From Streptomyces silaceus (GTDB taxonomy: Bacteria; Actinomycetota; Actinomycetes; Streptomycetales; Streptomycetaceae): a stretch of DNA of 47,401 nucleotides. The position numbers and the translations under genes are program-made. This document shows positions 32,074-44,000 of this stretch, piece after piece. Numbering within the stretch: the first letter of the stretch is position 1; the number at the start of each line of letters is the position of its first letter. The notes under the pieces were generated by a model. The model was not told where the DNA came from. It did no database searches and was given only the letters and a program-made list of their open reading frames with translations. The stretch covers positions 1 to 47,401 of the forward strand of contig NZ_LIRJ01000175.1 in assembly GCF_001419745.1 (NCBI RefSeq), read 5' to 3'.

Positions 32074-35000
32074 ATGACCGGCAATGCTGCTCGCGCTCTG
32101 CCCTTGTTCGATTCCCAGGAAGGAATCTGGCTGGCACAGCGAGTGGAAGGCTCCCGTCGGCAGTACAGCGTCGGACAGTACGTGGAAATAGCGGGGCCTC
32201 TCGACGAGCGGACAATGGAACGCGCGCTCCGGCACGTGGTCGCCGAAACGGAAATACTGCGCGTGAGTTTCGCGGAGACGTACGCGAGCGACGCGGCGGA
32301 TGCGACGGGTGGCACGGGGGCGGCGCAGATCGTGGCCCCCGAACCCCCGGAAGGGGACCTCCTCCACGTCGTGGACCTCGCAGCCGACGCCGACGTACGA
32401 GGCGCGGCCGAGTCATGGCTACGGGTGATGCCGGACCAGGATGCCTCCGCGTACGTCCTCTTCCGCCTGGCCCCCGACCGCCACGTCTGGCTGCAGAGCC
32501 ACGACCACCTCCTGATGGACGTCTTCGGGTGCTCGCTCGTGGCGCGCCGCGTCGCGCACGTCTATACGGCGATGCGGCGCGGACAGGAGCCCGAGGCGCC
32601 GACGCACGCCACGCTCGCCGCGCTCCTGGACCAGGAGGCCGCCTACCGCGACTCGGAGCGGCACGAGGCCGACCGCCGCCACTGGCACGACCGCTTCGCC
32701 GACCGCCCGGAGCTGATCGGCATCCCCGGCCACGCCTCGCCGTCGCCTGATCGCGCGTCCGAGGCCCTGCGGGAGTCGGGGCACCTCCCGCCGTCCGCCG
32801 TCGCCGCGCTGCGTGCCGCGGCCACGCGGGCCGGGGTGAGCTGGCCCCGGCTCGTCGTCGCCGCCGTCGCGGCCTTCCTGGGCCGGACGGCCGGAACGGC
32901 CGAGGCCGTCCTGAGCCTCCCGGTCGCAGGCCGCACCACCGACGAGGCACGACGCACCCCCTGCACCATGGCGAACATGCTGCCCCTGCGGCTGCCCGCG
33001 ACCGCCGGAGCGAGCCTGCTGGAGCTGGCCCGGGAGGCGGGACGCGAGATCGGCGGTCTCCTCGACCACCAGGGGTTCCGCGGCGAACGGCTGCGCCGCG
33101 AACTCAACTGGCCGACGGGCGAGCGCTGGCACTTCGGCCCCTACGTCAACGTCATGCCGATGGCCGGCGAGACCCTGTGGTTCGGCGAGCACAAGGGCAT
33201 CGTCCGCGACCTGTCGAGCCGGCGCGTCGAGGAGTTCGGCGTGCTGGTGAGCGGCTGGTCCGAGGACGCGGGCGGCGAGGGCATGGAGATCGCCTTCGAG
33301 GCGAACCCCGCTCGCTACGGCCGCGACTGGCTCCGGGCGACCCACCGTTCCTTCCTGACGTTCCTGGCAGGGGCCGTGGAGGATCCGTCGGTGCCGGTGG
33401 GACGGATCGATGTCCTGGCGGCGGACGAGCGGTCGCGGGTGGTGGAGGAGTGGAACGCGACGGCTGACGGTCCGGTGCCGGTGGGTTCGGTCGTCGAGCG
33501 CTTCGAGGAGTGGGCGCGTCGGGCGCCGGGTGCGGTGGCGGTGCGCTGCGGGAACGACGCCGTCTCGTACGTGGAGTTGGAGGCGCGGGCGAATCGGCTC
33601 GCCCGCCACCTGAAGTCCCTGGGGATCGGTCGTGAGGCGCGGGTGGGCCTGTGCCTGCCGCGCGGGATCGACGTGGTCGTGGGCGAGCTGGCGGTGTGGA
33701 AGGCGGGCGGCGCGTTCGTGCCGCTCGACCCGGAGTACCCGGCGGACCGCCTCGGGTACGTGCTCGCCGACAGCGGCGCGGACGTGGTCCTCGGCACCGG
33801 TGGGTCGCTGGACGGGGTGCCGGTGGGTGCGGCGGGTGTGGTGGTGCTGGACGACGCGGAGACGGTGGCGGCGCTGGGGGCCGAGTCCGCCGAACCGCTG
33901 GGCACGACCACCCTGCCGGGCCAACTCGCTTACGTGATCTACACCTCTGGGTCGACGGGCCGCCCCAAGGGGGTGGCCGTGGCCCACGGTGGTGTGGCGA
34001 ACCTGGCGGAGGTGATGAGGCCCGCCCTCGGGGTCGCCGAGGGGGTGACCGTGTTGCAGTTCGCGTCGTTCAGCTTCGACGCGGCGGTGCTGGACGTGGC
34101 GGCCACCTTGTCCGCCGGCGGGACGCTGGCGATCGCGTCGAGCGAGGAGCGGTCCGAGCCCGCCGCGCTGGCGAGGATGATCGAGACGGCAGATGTGAGT
34201 ACGGCGAGTGTGGTGCCGTCCTTGCTGGGTGTGCTGGATCCGGCGGCTGTGCCGGGTGTGGAGAACTGGGTTCTGGGTGCGGAGTTGTTGACCGCTGACC
34301 TGGCGAGTCGCTGGACCGCGCGGGCGCGGGTGTGGAACACGTATGGGCCGACGGAGGCGACGGTGATGGCGACCGTCGGCCCGGTGGACGCCGGGATCGA
34401 CTCGCTGGACCAGCCGCCGCCGATCGGGCGCCCGCTCGGGAACGTGCAGGTGTACGTCCTGGACGCGTCCCTGCGACCCGTGCCGGCGGGAGCGACGGGT
34501 GAGGTGTACGTCGCGGGTCCTGGTGTGGCGCGGGGGTATGTGGGGCGGCCGGATCTGACGGCCGAGCGGTTCGTGGCGTGCCCGTTCGGCGACGGTGGCC
34601 GCATGTACCGGACGGGTGACCTGGGGTGCTGGACGAACGACGGGCAGTTGCTGTTCGCGGGGCGGGCCGACGACCAGGTGAAGATACGCGGATTCCGGGT
34701 CGAACTCGGTGAGGTCGAGGCGGCGTTGGCCGCGTGTGCCGGGGTGCGGCAGGCGGCGGTCGTGGTGCGGGAGGACCGGCCGGGGGACCGGCGCCTGGTC
34801 GGCTACGTCGTCCCCGACGGCGAGCAGCACCCGGACCCTCAGCGGATACGTGACCAAGTCTCCGCCCGCTTACCGGAGTTCATGGTACCGGCGGCCGTCG
34901 TGACGCTCGACGCGCTGCCGTTGACGGTGAACGGCAAGGTGGACCGGTCCGCCCTGCCCGCGCCCGACCTCGCGGGAGCGGGGCCCGGACGGGGACCCGC

Positions 35001-38000
35001 GACTCCGCTGGAGGAGGTGCTCTGCGGCCTCTTCGCGGAGGTCCTGGGCCTGGGGCGGATCAGCACGGATCTGTCCTTCTTCGCCCTGGGCGGGGACTCG
35101 CTGCTGGGCATGCGGCTGATCGCGCGGGTGCGGGCGGTGCTGGACGTGGAGGTCGGCATCGCCGAGCTGTTCGGTGCGCCCACGGTGGCCGGACTGGCGC
35201 GGCTGATCGATGAGGCGTCGGGGAGCGGCGCGGAGGGCCGGGCGACGCTGGCGGTGCGGGAGCGGCCGGACGTGGTGCCGTTGTCGTTCGCGCAGCAGCG
35301 GATGTGGTTCCTGAACCGGATGGAGGAATCGGTACCGGGTGCCGCGGCGGCGTACAACCTGCCGCTGGCGCTGCGTATCTCGGGTGCGCTGGACGTGTCC
35401 GCCTTGGAAGCGGCACTCGGTGACGTGGCGGATCGGCACGAGAGCCTGCGCACGGTCTTCCCGGACGTGGGCGGTGTGCCGTGCCAGCAGGTGCTGAGCG
35501 GAGACGCCGGGCGCCCGCGTCTTCGGACCGAGGGGTGCGACGAACGGCGCGTCGACGCGGTGCTGGCGGAGCATGCCGCTGCCGGATTCGACCTGCGTAC
35601 CGAAGTGCCGTGGCGTGCGTGCCTGTTGACGGTGGGGCCGCAGGAGTACGTGCTGTCCGTCGTGGCGCATCACGTCGCGGTCGACGGGTGGTCGATGGGT
35701 GTGCTGGCGCGTGACCTGGGGGTGGCGTACGCGGCCCGCTGCGAGGGCCGTGAGCCCGAGTGGCCGCCGCTGCCGGTCCAGTACGCGGACTACGCGCTGT
35801 GGCAGCGGCAGGTGCTCGGCGAACTGGACGACCCGGCCAGCGTGATCAGCGGCCAACTGGCTTACTGGCGGGACGCCTTGGAGGGCCTCCCGCAGGAGCT
35901 GAACCTGCCCGTGGACCGGGCGCGGCCGGTGGTCCCCTCCTTCGAGGGCCGTCGCGCGCGGATCGAGACCGGCGCGGACACCCATGCCCGGCTTGTCGAG
36001 ATCGCGGGGCGGGGTCGGGCGACGATGTTCATGGTCGTGCACGCCGCCGTGGGAGTGCTGCTCGCGCGGATGGGTGCGGGCGAGGACATCCCGCTCGGCA
36101 CACCCGTCGCGGGGCGTGGCGACGCGGCCCAGGAGGACCTGGCGGGCTTCTTCGTGAACACGTTGGTCCTGCGGACCGATCTGAGCGGCGACCCCAGCTT
36201 CGCGGAGCTGCTGGAGCGCGTCCGGGCCACGGACCTGGATGCGTACGCCCATCAGGACGTCCCCTTCGAGCGCCTGGTCGACGAGGTCAATCCGTCACGG
36301 TCGGTGTCCCGGAACCCCTTGTTCCAGGTGATGTTGGCCCTGGAGAACGTGCCCGACCCCGAGTGGAAGCTGCGGGGAACGCGGGTGCGTTCGGCGTCCA
36401 TGGTCGCGCCGGCCGCCCGCTTCGACCTCGCGGTGACGCTCACCGAGCGGCGTGACGAGCGCGGCGCCCCGGCCGGGCTCGCGGGCGACGTCCTGTTCGC
36501 GACGGACCTGTTCGACGAGGACACGGGCCGGGCGCTGGCCGAGCGGCTGGTACGGCTGCTTGAGCAGGTCGCCGCGGAGCCGGGGATCCGGCTGAGCGAC
36601 ATCGACGTCCTCGCGGCGGACGAGCGGTCGCGGGTGGTGGAGAGGTGGAACGCGACGGCCGATGGTCCGGTGCCGGTGGGTTCGGTCGTCGACCGCTTCG
36701 AGGAGTGGGCGCGTCGGGCGCCGGGTGCGGTGGCGCTGCGGTGCGGTGATGTCGACGTGTCGTACGGGGAGTTGGAGGAGCGGGCGAACCGTCTTGCCCG
36801 GCACCTGCGCAGCCTGGGGGTCGGTCGTGAGGCGCGGGTGGGCCTGTGCCTGCCGCGCGGGATCGACATGGTCATCGGTGAGCTGGCGGTGTGGAAGGCG
36901 GGCGGCGCGTTCGTGCCGCTGGATCCGGAGTACCCCGCGGACCGCCTCGGATATGTGATCGCGGACAGCGGCGCGGACGTGGTGCTCGGCTCGGGTGGTA
37001 TGCCCGCGGAGGTGGCCACGGCGGCGCGGACCGTCCCGCTCGACGCGGTGGGGACGGTGGCGGCGCTGGCGTCGCAGTCCCCCGAGCCGCTGGGCGTGCG
37101 TCTCCTGCCGGATCAACTGGCTTACGTGATCTACACGTCCGGCTCGACGGGCCGCCCCAAGGGTGTGGCCGTGGCGCACAGGGGCGTGGTGAACCTGGCC
37201 GAGGCGATGCGGCCCGCCCTGGGTCTCGGCACGGGCGTGGTGATGCTGCAGTTCGCGTCGTTCAGCTTCGACGCGGCGGTGCTGGACGTGGCGGCCACCT
37301 TGTCCGCCGGCGGGACGCTGGCGATCGCGTCGAGCGAGGAGCGGTCCGAGCCCGCCGCGCTGGCGAGGATGATCGAGACGGCAGATGTGAGTACGGCGAG
37401 TGTGGTGCCGTCCTTGCTGGGTGTGCTGGATCCGGCGGCTGTGCCCGGTGTGGAGAACTGGGTTCTGGGCGCGGAGTTGTTGACCGCTGACCTGGCGAGT
37501 CGCTGGACCGCGCGGGCGCGGGTGTGGAACACGTATGGGCCGACGGAGGCGACGGTGATGGCGACCGTCGGCCCGGTGGACGCCGGGATCGACTCGCTGG
37601 ACCAGCCGCCGCCGATCGGCAGCCCGCTGAGCAACGTATGCACCTACGTCCTGGACGCGTTCCTGCGTCCGGTGGCGCCGGGTGTGGCCGGTGAGGTCTA
37701 CATTGCCGGGCCTGGTGTGGCGCGGGGGTATGTGGGGCGGCCGGATCTGACGGCGGAGCGGTTCGTGGCGTGCCCGTTCGGTGTGGGCGGGCGCATGTAC
37801 CGGACGGGCGACCTGGCGCGCTGGTCGAAGGACGGGCAGTTGCTGTTCGCCGGGCGGGTCGACGACCAGGTGAAGATACGCGGATTCCGGGTCGAACTGG
37901 GCGAGGTCGAGGCGGCGTTGGCCGCGTGTGCCGGGGTGCGGCAGGCGGCGGTCGTGGTGCGGGAGGACCGGCCTGGGGACCGGCGCCTGGTCGGGTATGT

Positions 38001-41000
38001 CGTGCTGGAGGTAGCGGCCGGGAGCGTGGACGTATCGACGATCCGCGTGCAGCTGGCCCGGGTGCTGCCGGAGTTCATGGTCCCGGCGGCCGTCGTGACG
38101 CTCGACGCGCTGCCGTTGACGGTGAACGGCAAGGTGGACCGGGGAGCGCTGCCCGCGCCGGAGTTCGCCTTCGAGGCATCCGGGCGGGAGCCGCGTACGC
38201 AGGTAGAGGAGATGCTGTGCGGGCTGTTCGCCGAGGTGCTCGGGCTTGAGTGGGTCGGGGCGGAGGACGGGTTCTTCGACCTGGGCGGCGACTCGCTGCT
38301 GGCGATGCGGCTCATCTCCCGTGTGCGGGCGGTGCTGGACGTGGAGGTCGGCATCGCCGAGCTGTTCGGCGCGCCGACCGTGGCCGGGCTGGCACAGCTG
38401 ATCGACGAGGCGGGGAGCGGTACCGAGGACCGGGTCGCGTTGCGGGTGTGGCAGCGGCCGGACGTGGTGCCGCTGTCGTTCGCGCAGCAGCGGATGTGGT
38501 TCCTGAACCGGATGGAGGAATCGGTACCGGGTGCCGCGGCGGCGTACAACCTGCCGCTGGCACTGCGTATCTCGGGTGAGCTGGACGCGTCCGCCTTGGA
38601 AGCGGCACTCGGTGACGTGGCGGACCGGCACGAGAGCCTGCGCACGGTCTTCCCGGACGTGGGCGGTGTGCCGTGCCAGCAGGTGCTGGACGGAGAGGCG
38701 GGGCGCCCACGCCTGCGGACCGTCGAGGCGGCTGAGCGGCAGCTGGACGGACTGCTGGCGGAACACGAAGGCCTCGGTTTCGACCTCCGGGCGGATGTGC
38801 CCTGGCGGGCCTGGCTGCTGGTCATCGACCCAGGCGAGTACGTGCTCTCGATGGTGGCGCATCACGTCGCGGTCGACGGCTGGTCGATGGGTGTGCTGGC
38901 GCGTGACCTGGAGGTGGCGTACGCGGCCCGCTGCGACGGCCGTGAGCCCGAGTGGTCCCCGCTGCCGGTCCAGTACGCGGACTACGCGCTGTGGCAGCGG
39001 CAGGTGCTCGGCGAACTGGGCGACCCGGCCAGCGTGATCAGCGGCCAACTGGCCTACTGGCGGGACGCCTTGGAGGGCCTCCCGCAGGAGCTGGCCCTGC
39101 CCGTGGACCGTACGCGGCCCGCGGTGCCGTCGTTCAAGGGGCGTCTGGTGCCGGTGGCGGCGGACGCGGACACGCATGCGCGTCTCGTCGAGATCGCGGG
39201 GCGTGGCCGGGCGACGATGTTCATGGTCGTGCACGCGGCGGTCGGTGTGCTGTTGGCGCGGATGGGTGCGGGTGAGGACATCCCGCTGGGCACACCCGTC
39301 GCGGGGCGTGGTGACGCGGCCCTGGAGGACCTGGCAGGGTTCTTCGTCAACACGCTGGTCCTGCGGACCGATCTGAGCGGCGACCCCACCTTCGCGGAGC
39401 TGCTGGAGCGCGTCCGGGCCACGGACCTGGACGCGTACGCGCACCAGGACGTCCCCTTCGAGCGCCTGGTCGACGAGCTGAACCCGGCCCGATCCGTGTC
39501 CCGTACGCCCCTGTTCCAGGTGATGCTGGCCCTCCAGAACGTCCCCGACCCGGAGTGGAACCTGGCGGGCACGCAGGTGCGCTCGCTGCCGATGGTCGCT
39601 CCGGCGGCACGTTTCGACCTGGCGGTGACGCTGACCGAGCGGCGTGACGGGCGCGGGGCCCCGGCGGGAGTGGACGGCGACGTCCTCTTCGCCGCGGACC
39701 TGTTCGACGAGGGCACCGCCCAGATGCTGGCACGGCGCCTGGTGCGTGTCCTGGAGCAGATCGCCGCCGATCCGCAGATACGGCTCAGTGACGTCGACGT
39801 CCTGACGGCCGACGAGCGCGCGCAGGTGGTGGAGCGCTGGAACGATACGGCGGTCGCTGGTCCGGACGCGCTGGTGCCGGAGCTCGTCGAGGAGCGGGCG
39901 CGTCGGGCGCCGGGTGCGGTGGCGCTGCGGTGCGGTGATGTCGACGTGTCGTACGGGGAGTTGGAGGAGCGGGCGAACCGTCTTGCCCGGCACCTGCGCA
40001 GCCTGGGGGTCGGTCGTGAGGCGCGCGTGGGCCTGTGCCTGCCGCGCGGGATCGACATGGTCATCGGTGAGCTGGCGGTGTGGAAGGCCGGCGGCGCGTT
40101 CGTCCCTCTCGACCCCGAGTACCCGGCCGACCGGCTCGCGTACATGGTGGCCGACAGCGGCGCGCAGGTGGTCCTGGGCGCCTCCGTCACCCTGGCCCAG
40201 GTGTCGGTCGGCGCGCGGACCGTGCTGCTGGACGCGGTGGGGACGGTGGCGGCGCTGGCGTCGCAGTCGGCCGTGTCACCGCGTACCCGCACGCTGCCGG
40301 ACCAACTGGCGTACGTGATCTACACGTCCGGTTCGACGGGCCGTCCCAAGGGGGTGGCCGTGGCCCACGGCGGCGTGGCGAACCTGGCGGAGGTCATGCG
40401 GCCCGCCCTTGGGGTCGCCGAGGGGGTGACCGTACTGCAGTTCGCGTCGTTCAGCTTCGACGCGGCCGTCCTGGACGTGGCCGTCACCCTCGCCGCCGGC
40501 GGCACCCTGGCCATCGCGTCCGGTCAGGAGCGCGCCGAACCCGCCGCGCTGGCGCGGATGATCGACGCGGCCGGGGTGAGCACGGCGAGCGTGGTGCCCT
40601 CGCTGCTGGGTGTGCTGGACCCGGCGGCCGTGCCGGGCGTGCACAACTGGGTGCTCGGCGCGGAACTCCTCACCGCCGACCTCGCCGCCCGCTGGACCCC
40701 GCGGGCGCGGGTGTGGAACACGTACGGCCCGACCGAGGCGACCGTCATGGCCACCGTCGGGCCGATCGACCCCGGCATCGGGTCGGGCGACGAGCCGCCG
40801 CCGATCGGGCGCCCGCTCGGGAACGTGAGGATGTACGTCCTGGACGCGTTCCTGCGTCCGGTGGCGCCGGGTGTGGCCGGTGAGGTCTATATCGCCGGGC
40901 CTGGTGTGGCGCGGGGGTATGTGGGGCGGCCGGATCTGACGGCGGAGCGGTTCGTGGCATGCCCGTTCGGCGACGGTGGCCGCATGTACAGGACCGGGGA

Positions 41001-44000
41001 CCTGGCCCGGTGGACGGGTGACGGGCAGGTGCTGTTCGCGGGGCGGGCCGACGACCAGGTGAAGATCCGTGGGTTCCGGGTCGAACTGGGCGAGGTCGAG
41101 GCGGCGTTGGCCGCGTGTGCCGGGGTGCGGCAGGCGGCGGTCGTGGTGCGGGAGGACCGGCCTGGGGACCGGCGCCTGGTCGGGTATGCCGTGATGGAGG
41201 CAGAGGCCGAGGGTGCGGACGCATCGACGATCCGCGCGCAGCTGGCCCGGGTGCTGCCGGAGTTCATGGTCCCGGCGGCCGTGCTCGTCCTCGACGACCT
41301 GCCCCTCACCGTGAACGGAAAACTGGACCGGGCGGCCCTGCCCGCACCTGACTTCACCCTCAGGACATCCGGGCGGGAGCCGCGTACGCAGGTCGAGGAG
41401 ATGCTGTGCGGGCTGTTCGCCGAGGTGCTCGGGCTTGAGTGGGTCGGGGCCGAGGACGGGTTCTTCGACCTGGGCGGCGACTCGCTGCTGGCGATGCGCC
41501 TGCTCTCGCGCGTCCGGGCGGTGCTGGACGTGGAGGTCGGCATCGCCGAGCTGTTCGGCGCGCCGACCGTGGCCGGGCTGGCACAGCTGATCGACGAGGC
41601 GGGCATCGGCACCGAGAACCGGGTCGCGTTGCGGGTGTGGGAGCGGCCCGATGTGGTGCCGCTGTCGTTCGCGCAGCAGCGCATGTGGTTCCTGAACCGC
41701 ATGGACGAGTCCGTCCCGGGCGCGGCCGCCGCGTACAACATGCCGCTGGCCCTCCGTATCTCCGGGGTGCTGGACGTGGCCGCCCTGGAGGCGGCACTCG
41801 GTGACGTGGCGGACCGGCACGAGAGCCTGCGCACGGTCTTCCCCGACATCGACGGCGTCCCGCATCAGCTGGTGCTGCACGGCAGGGCGGGCCGCCCGCC
41901 CCTGACCATCGTGCAGACGGACGAGGCGCAGGTGGCGGAGGCCCTCCTCGAGGGGCTGAGCGGCGGCTTCGACCTGCGGGTGGACGTGCCCTGGCGCGTC
42001 TGGCTGCTGGTGACCGCTCCCGGGGAGTTCGTGCTGTCCGTCGTGGCGCACCACGTGGCCGTCGACGGGTGGTCGATGGGGGTGCTGGCACGGGATCTGG
42101 AGGTGGCGTACGCGGCCCGTTGCGAGGGCCGGTCGCCCGGCTGGGGTCCGCTGCCGGTCCAGTACGCGGACTACGCGCTGTGGCAGCGCACGGTGCTCGG
42201 CGAACTGGACGACCCCGCCAGCCTCGTCAGCGGGCAACTCGCCTACTGGCGCGACGCGTTGCACGGCATTCCGCAGGAACTCGCCCTGCCCGTGGACCGG
42301 GCGCGGCCCGTCGTCCCCACCTTCGAGGGGCGTCTGGTGCCGGTGGCGACGGACGCGGAGACGCATGCGCGTCTCGTCGAGCTCGCGGGGCGTGGCCGGG
42401 CGACGATGTTCATGGTCGTGCACGCCGCCGTGGGAGTGCTGCTCGCGCGGCTGGGCGCGGGCGAGGACATCCCGCTGGGCACACCCGTCGCCGGGCGCGG
42501 TGACGCCGCCCTCGAAGAGCTGGCCGGCTTCTTCGTCAACACGCTTGTCCTGCGGACCGACCTGAGCGGCGACCCCACCTTCGCCGAGCTGCTGGAGCGC
42601 GTCCGTACGACGGACCTCGCCGCCTACGCACACCAGGACGTCCCCTTCGAGCGCCTCGTCGAGGAGCTGAACCCCTCGCGGTCGCTCTCCCGCACCCCCT
42701 TGTTCCAGGTGATGCTGGCCCTCCAGAACGTGCCCGAGGCCGCTTGGGACCTGCCCGGCGTGCGGGTCAGCCCCGCGCCGCTGCCGTCCCGGCTCGCGGC
42801 CCGGTTCGACCTGGCCGTGTCCATGGTCGAGCGGCGCGACGCGCTCGGCGCCCCGGCCGGTCTCGACGGCGAGATCCTCTACGCCGCGGACCTGTTCGAC
42901 GAGGACACCGCCCACATGCTCGGGCGGCGGCTGGCGCGCGTCCTGGAGCAGATCGCCGCGGATCCGCGGATCCGGCTGAGCGACGTCGACGTCCTGACGG
43001 CCGACGAGCGCGCGCAGGTGGTCGAGCGGTGGAACGACTCCGCGGTCCCGGTCGAGCCCTCCTCCGTCGTCGACCTCTTCGAACGGCAGGCTGCCCGCAC
43101 CCCGCACGCCGTGGCGGTCGAGGCCGGAGCGCACGGGGAACACGCCCTCACATACGGCGAGCTGGAGCAGGAGGCCTCACGGCTCGCGCGGTATCTGATC
43201 GACGCGGGCGTGGGGCCGGAGTGCCGGGTCGCGGTCGTCGTGGAGCGGTCCGTGGCGCTGGTCGTGGCGCTCGTCGCCGTCGCCATGGCCGGCGGTGTGT
43301 TCGTGCCGGTGGACCCGGAGTACCCGGCGGACCGGGTGGCCCATCTGCTGGAGGACTCCGATCCGGCGGTGGTGCTCCGCACCGCGGGGACCGTCCCCAC
43401 GGACTCCGCGCGACAGACGGCGGGTGGCGCGCGCCGGACCGTCGTGCTGGACGACCCGGCGACGGCCCGCGACGTGGCGACGTACGCGTCCGGCCCCCTC
43501 GGCCCCACGGAGCGCACGGCGCCCCTCGCGCCGGGCAACGCCGCGTACGTGATCTACACCTCCGGCTCGACCGGCACCCCGAAGGGCGTCGCCGTGCCCC
43601 ACCACGGGCTGCGCAACGTCGTCGAGGACAACCTCCGGCGGTACGGACTCGACGAGGACAGCCGCGTCCTGCAACTCGTCTCGCCGAGCTTCGACGTCTC
43701 CATGGCGGACATGTGGCCCACCCTGTGCGCGGGCGCGCGGCTCGTCCTCGCGCCCGCGAAACTCGACGCGTCCGGCGACGAGCTGAGCCGGCTGATGCGG
43801 GCGCGGCGCGTCACCCACCTGGCGACGACCCCGACCCATCTGCTGCAGATGGACGCCGACGACGTACCCGACCTGCGCCTGCTGATCATCGGCGGCGAGC
43901 CCATGCCGCCCGAGGCGCGCCGCCGCTGGCAGCGGGGCCGGGCCATGTTCAACCAGTACGGCGTCACCGAGGCGTCGATCATCTCCACCGTCAGCGCGAT

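Noticed and set aside
36295..39993. 1232-codon open frame on the minus strand inside the NRPS
   Set aside because: It is a shadow of the high-GC plus-strand NRPS: it repeats with the module period, is rich in Arg/His/Gln, and has no domain or ribosome binding site.
40276..43143. 955-codon minus-strand open frame inside the NRPS
   Set aside because: Also an antisense shadow created by GC-rich codon use of the real NRPS gene.
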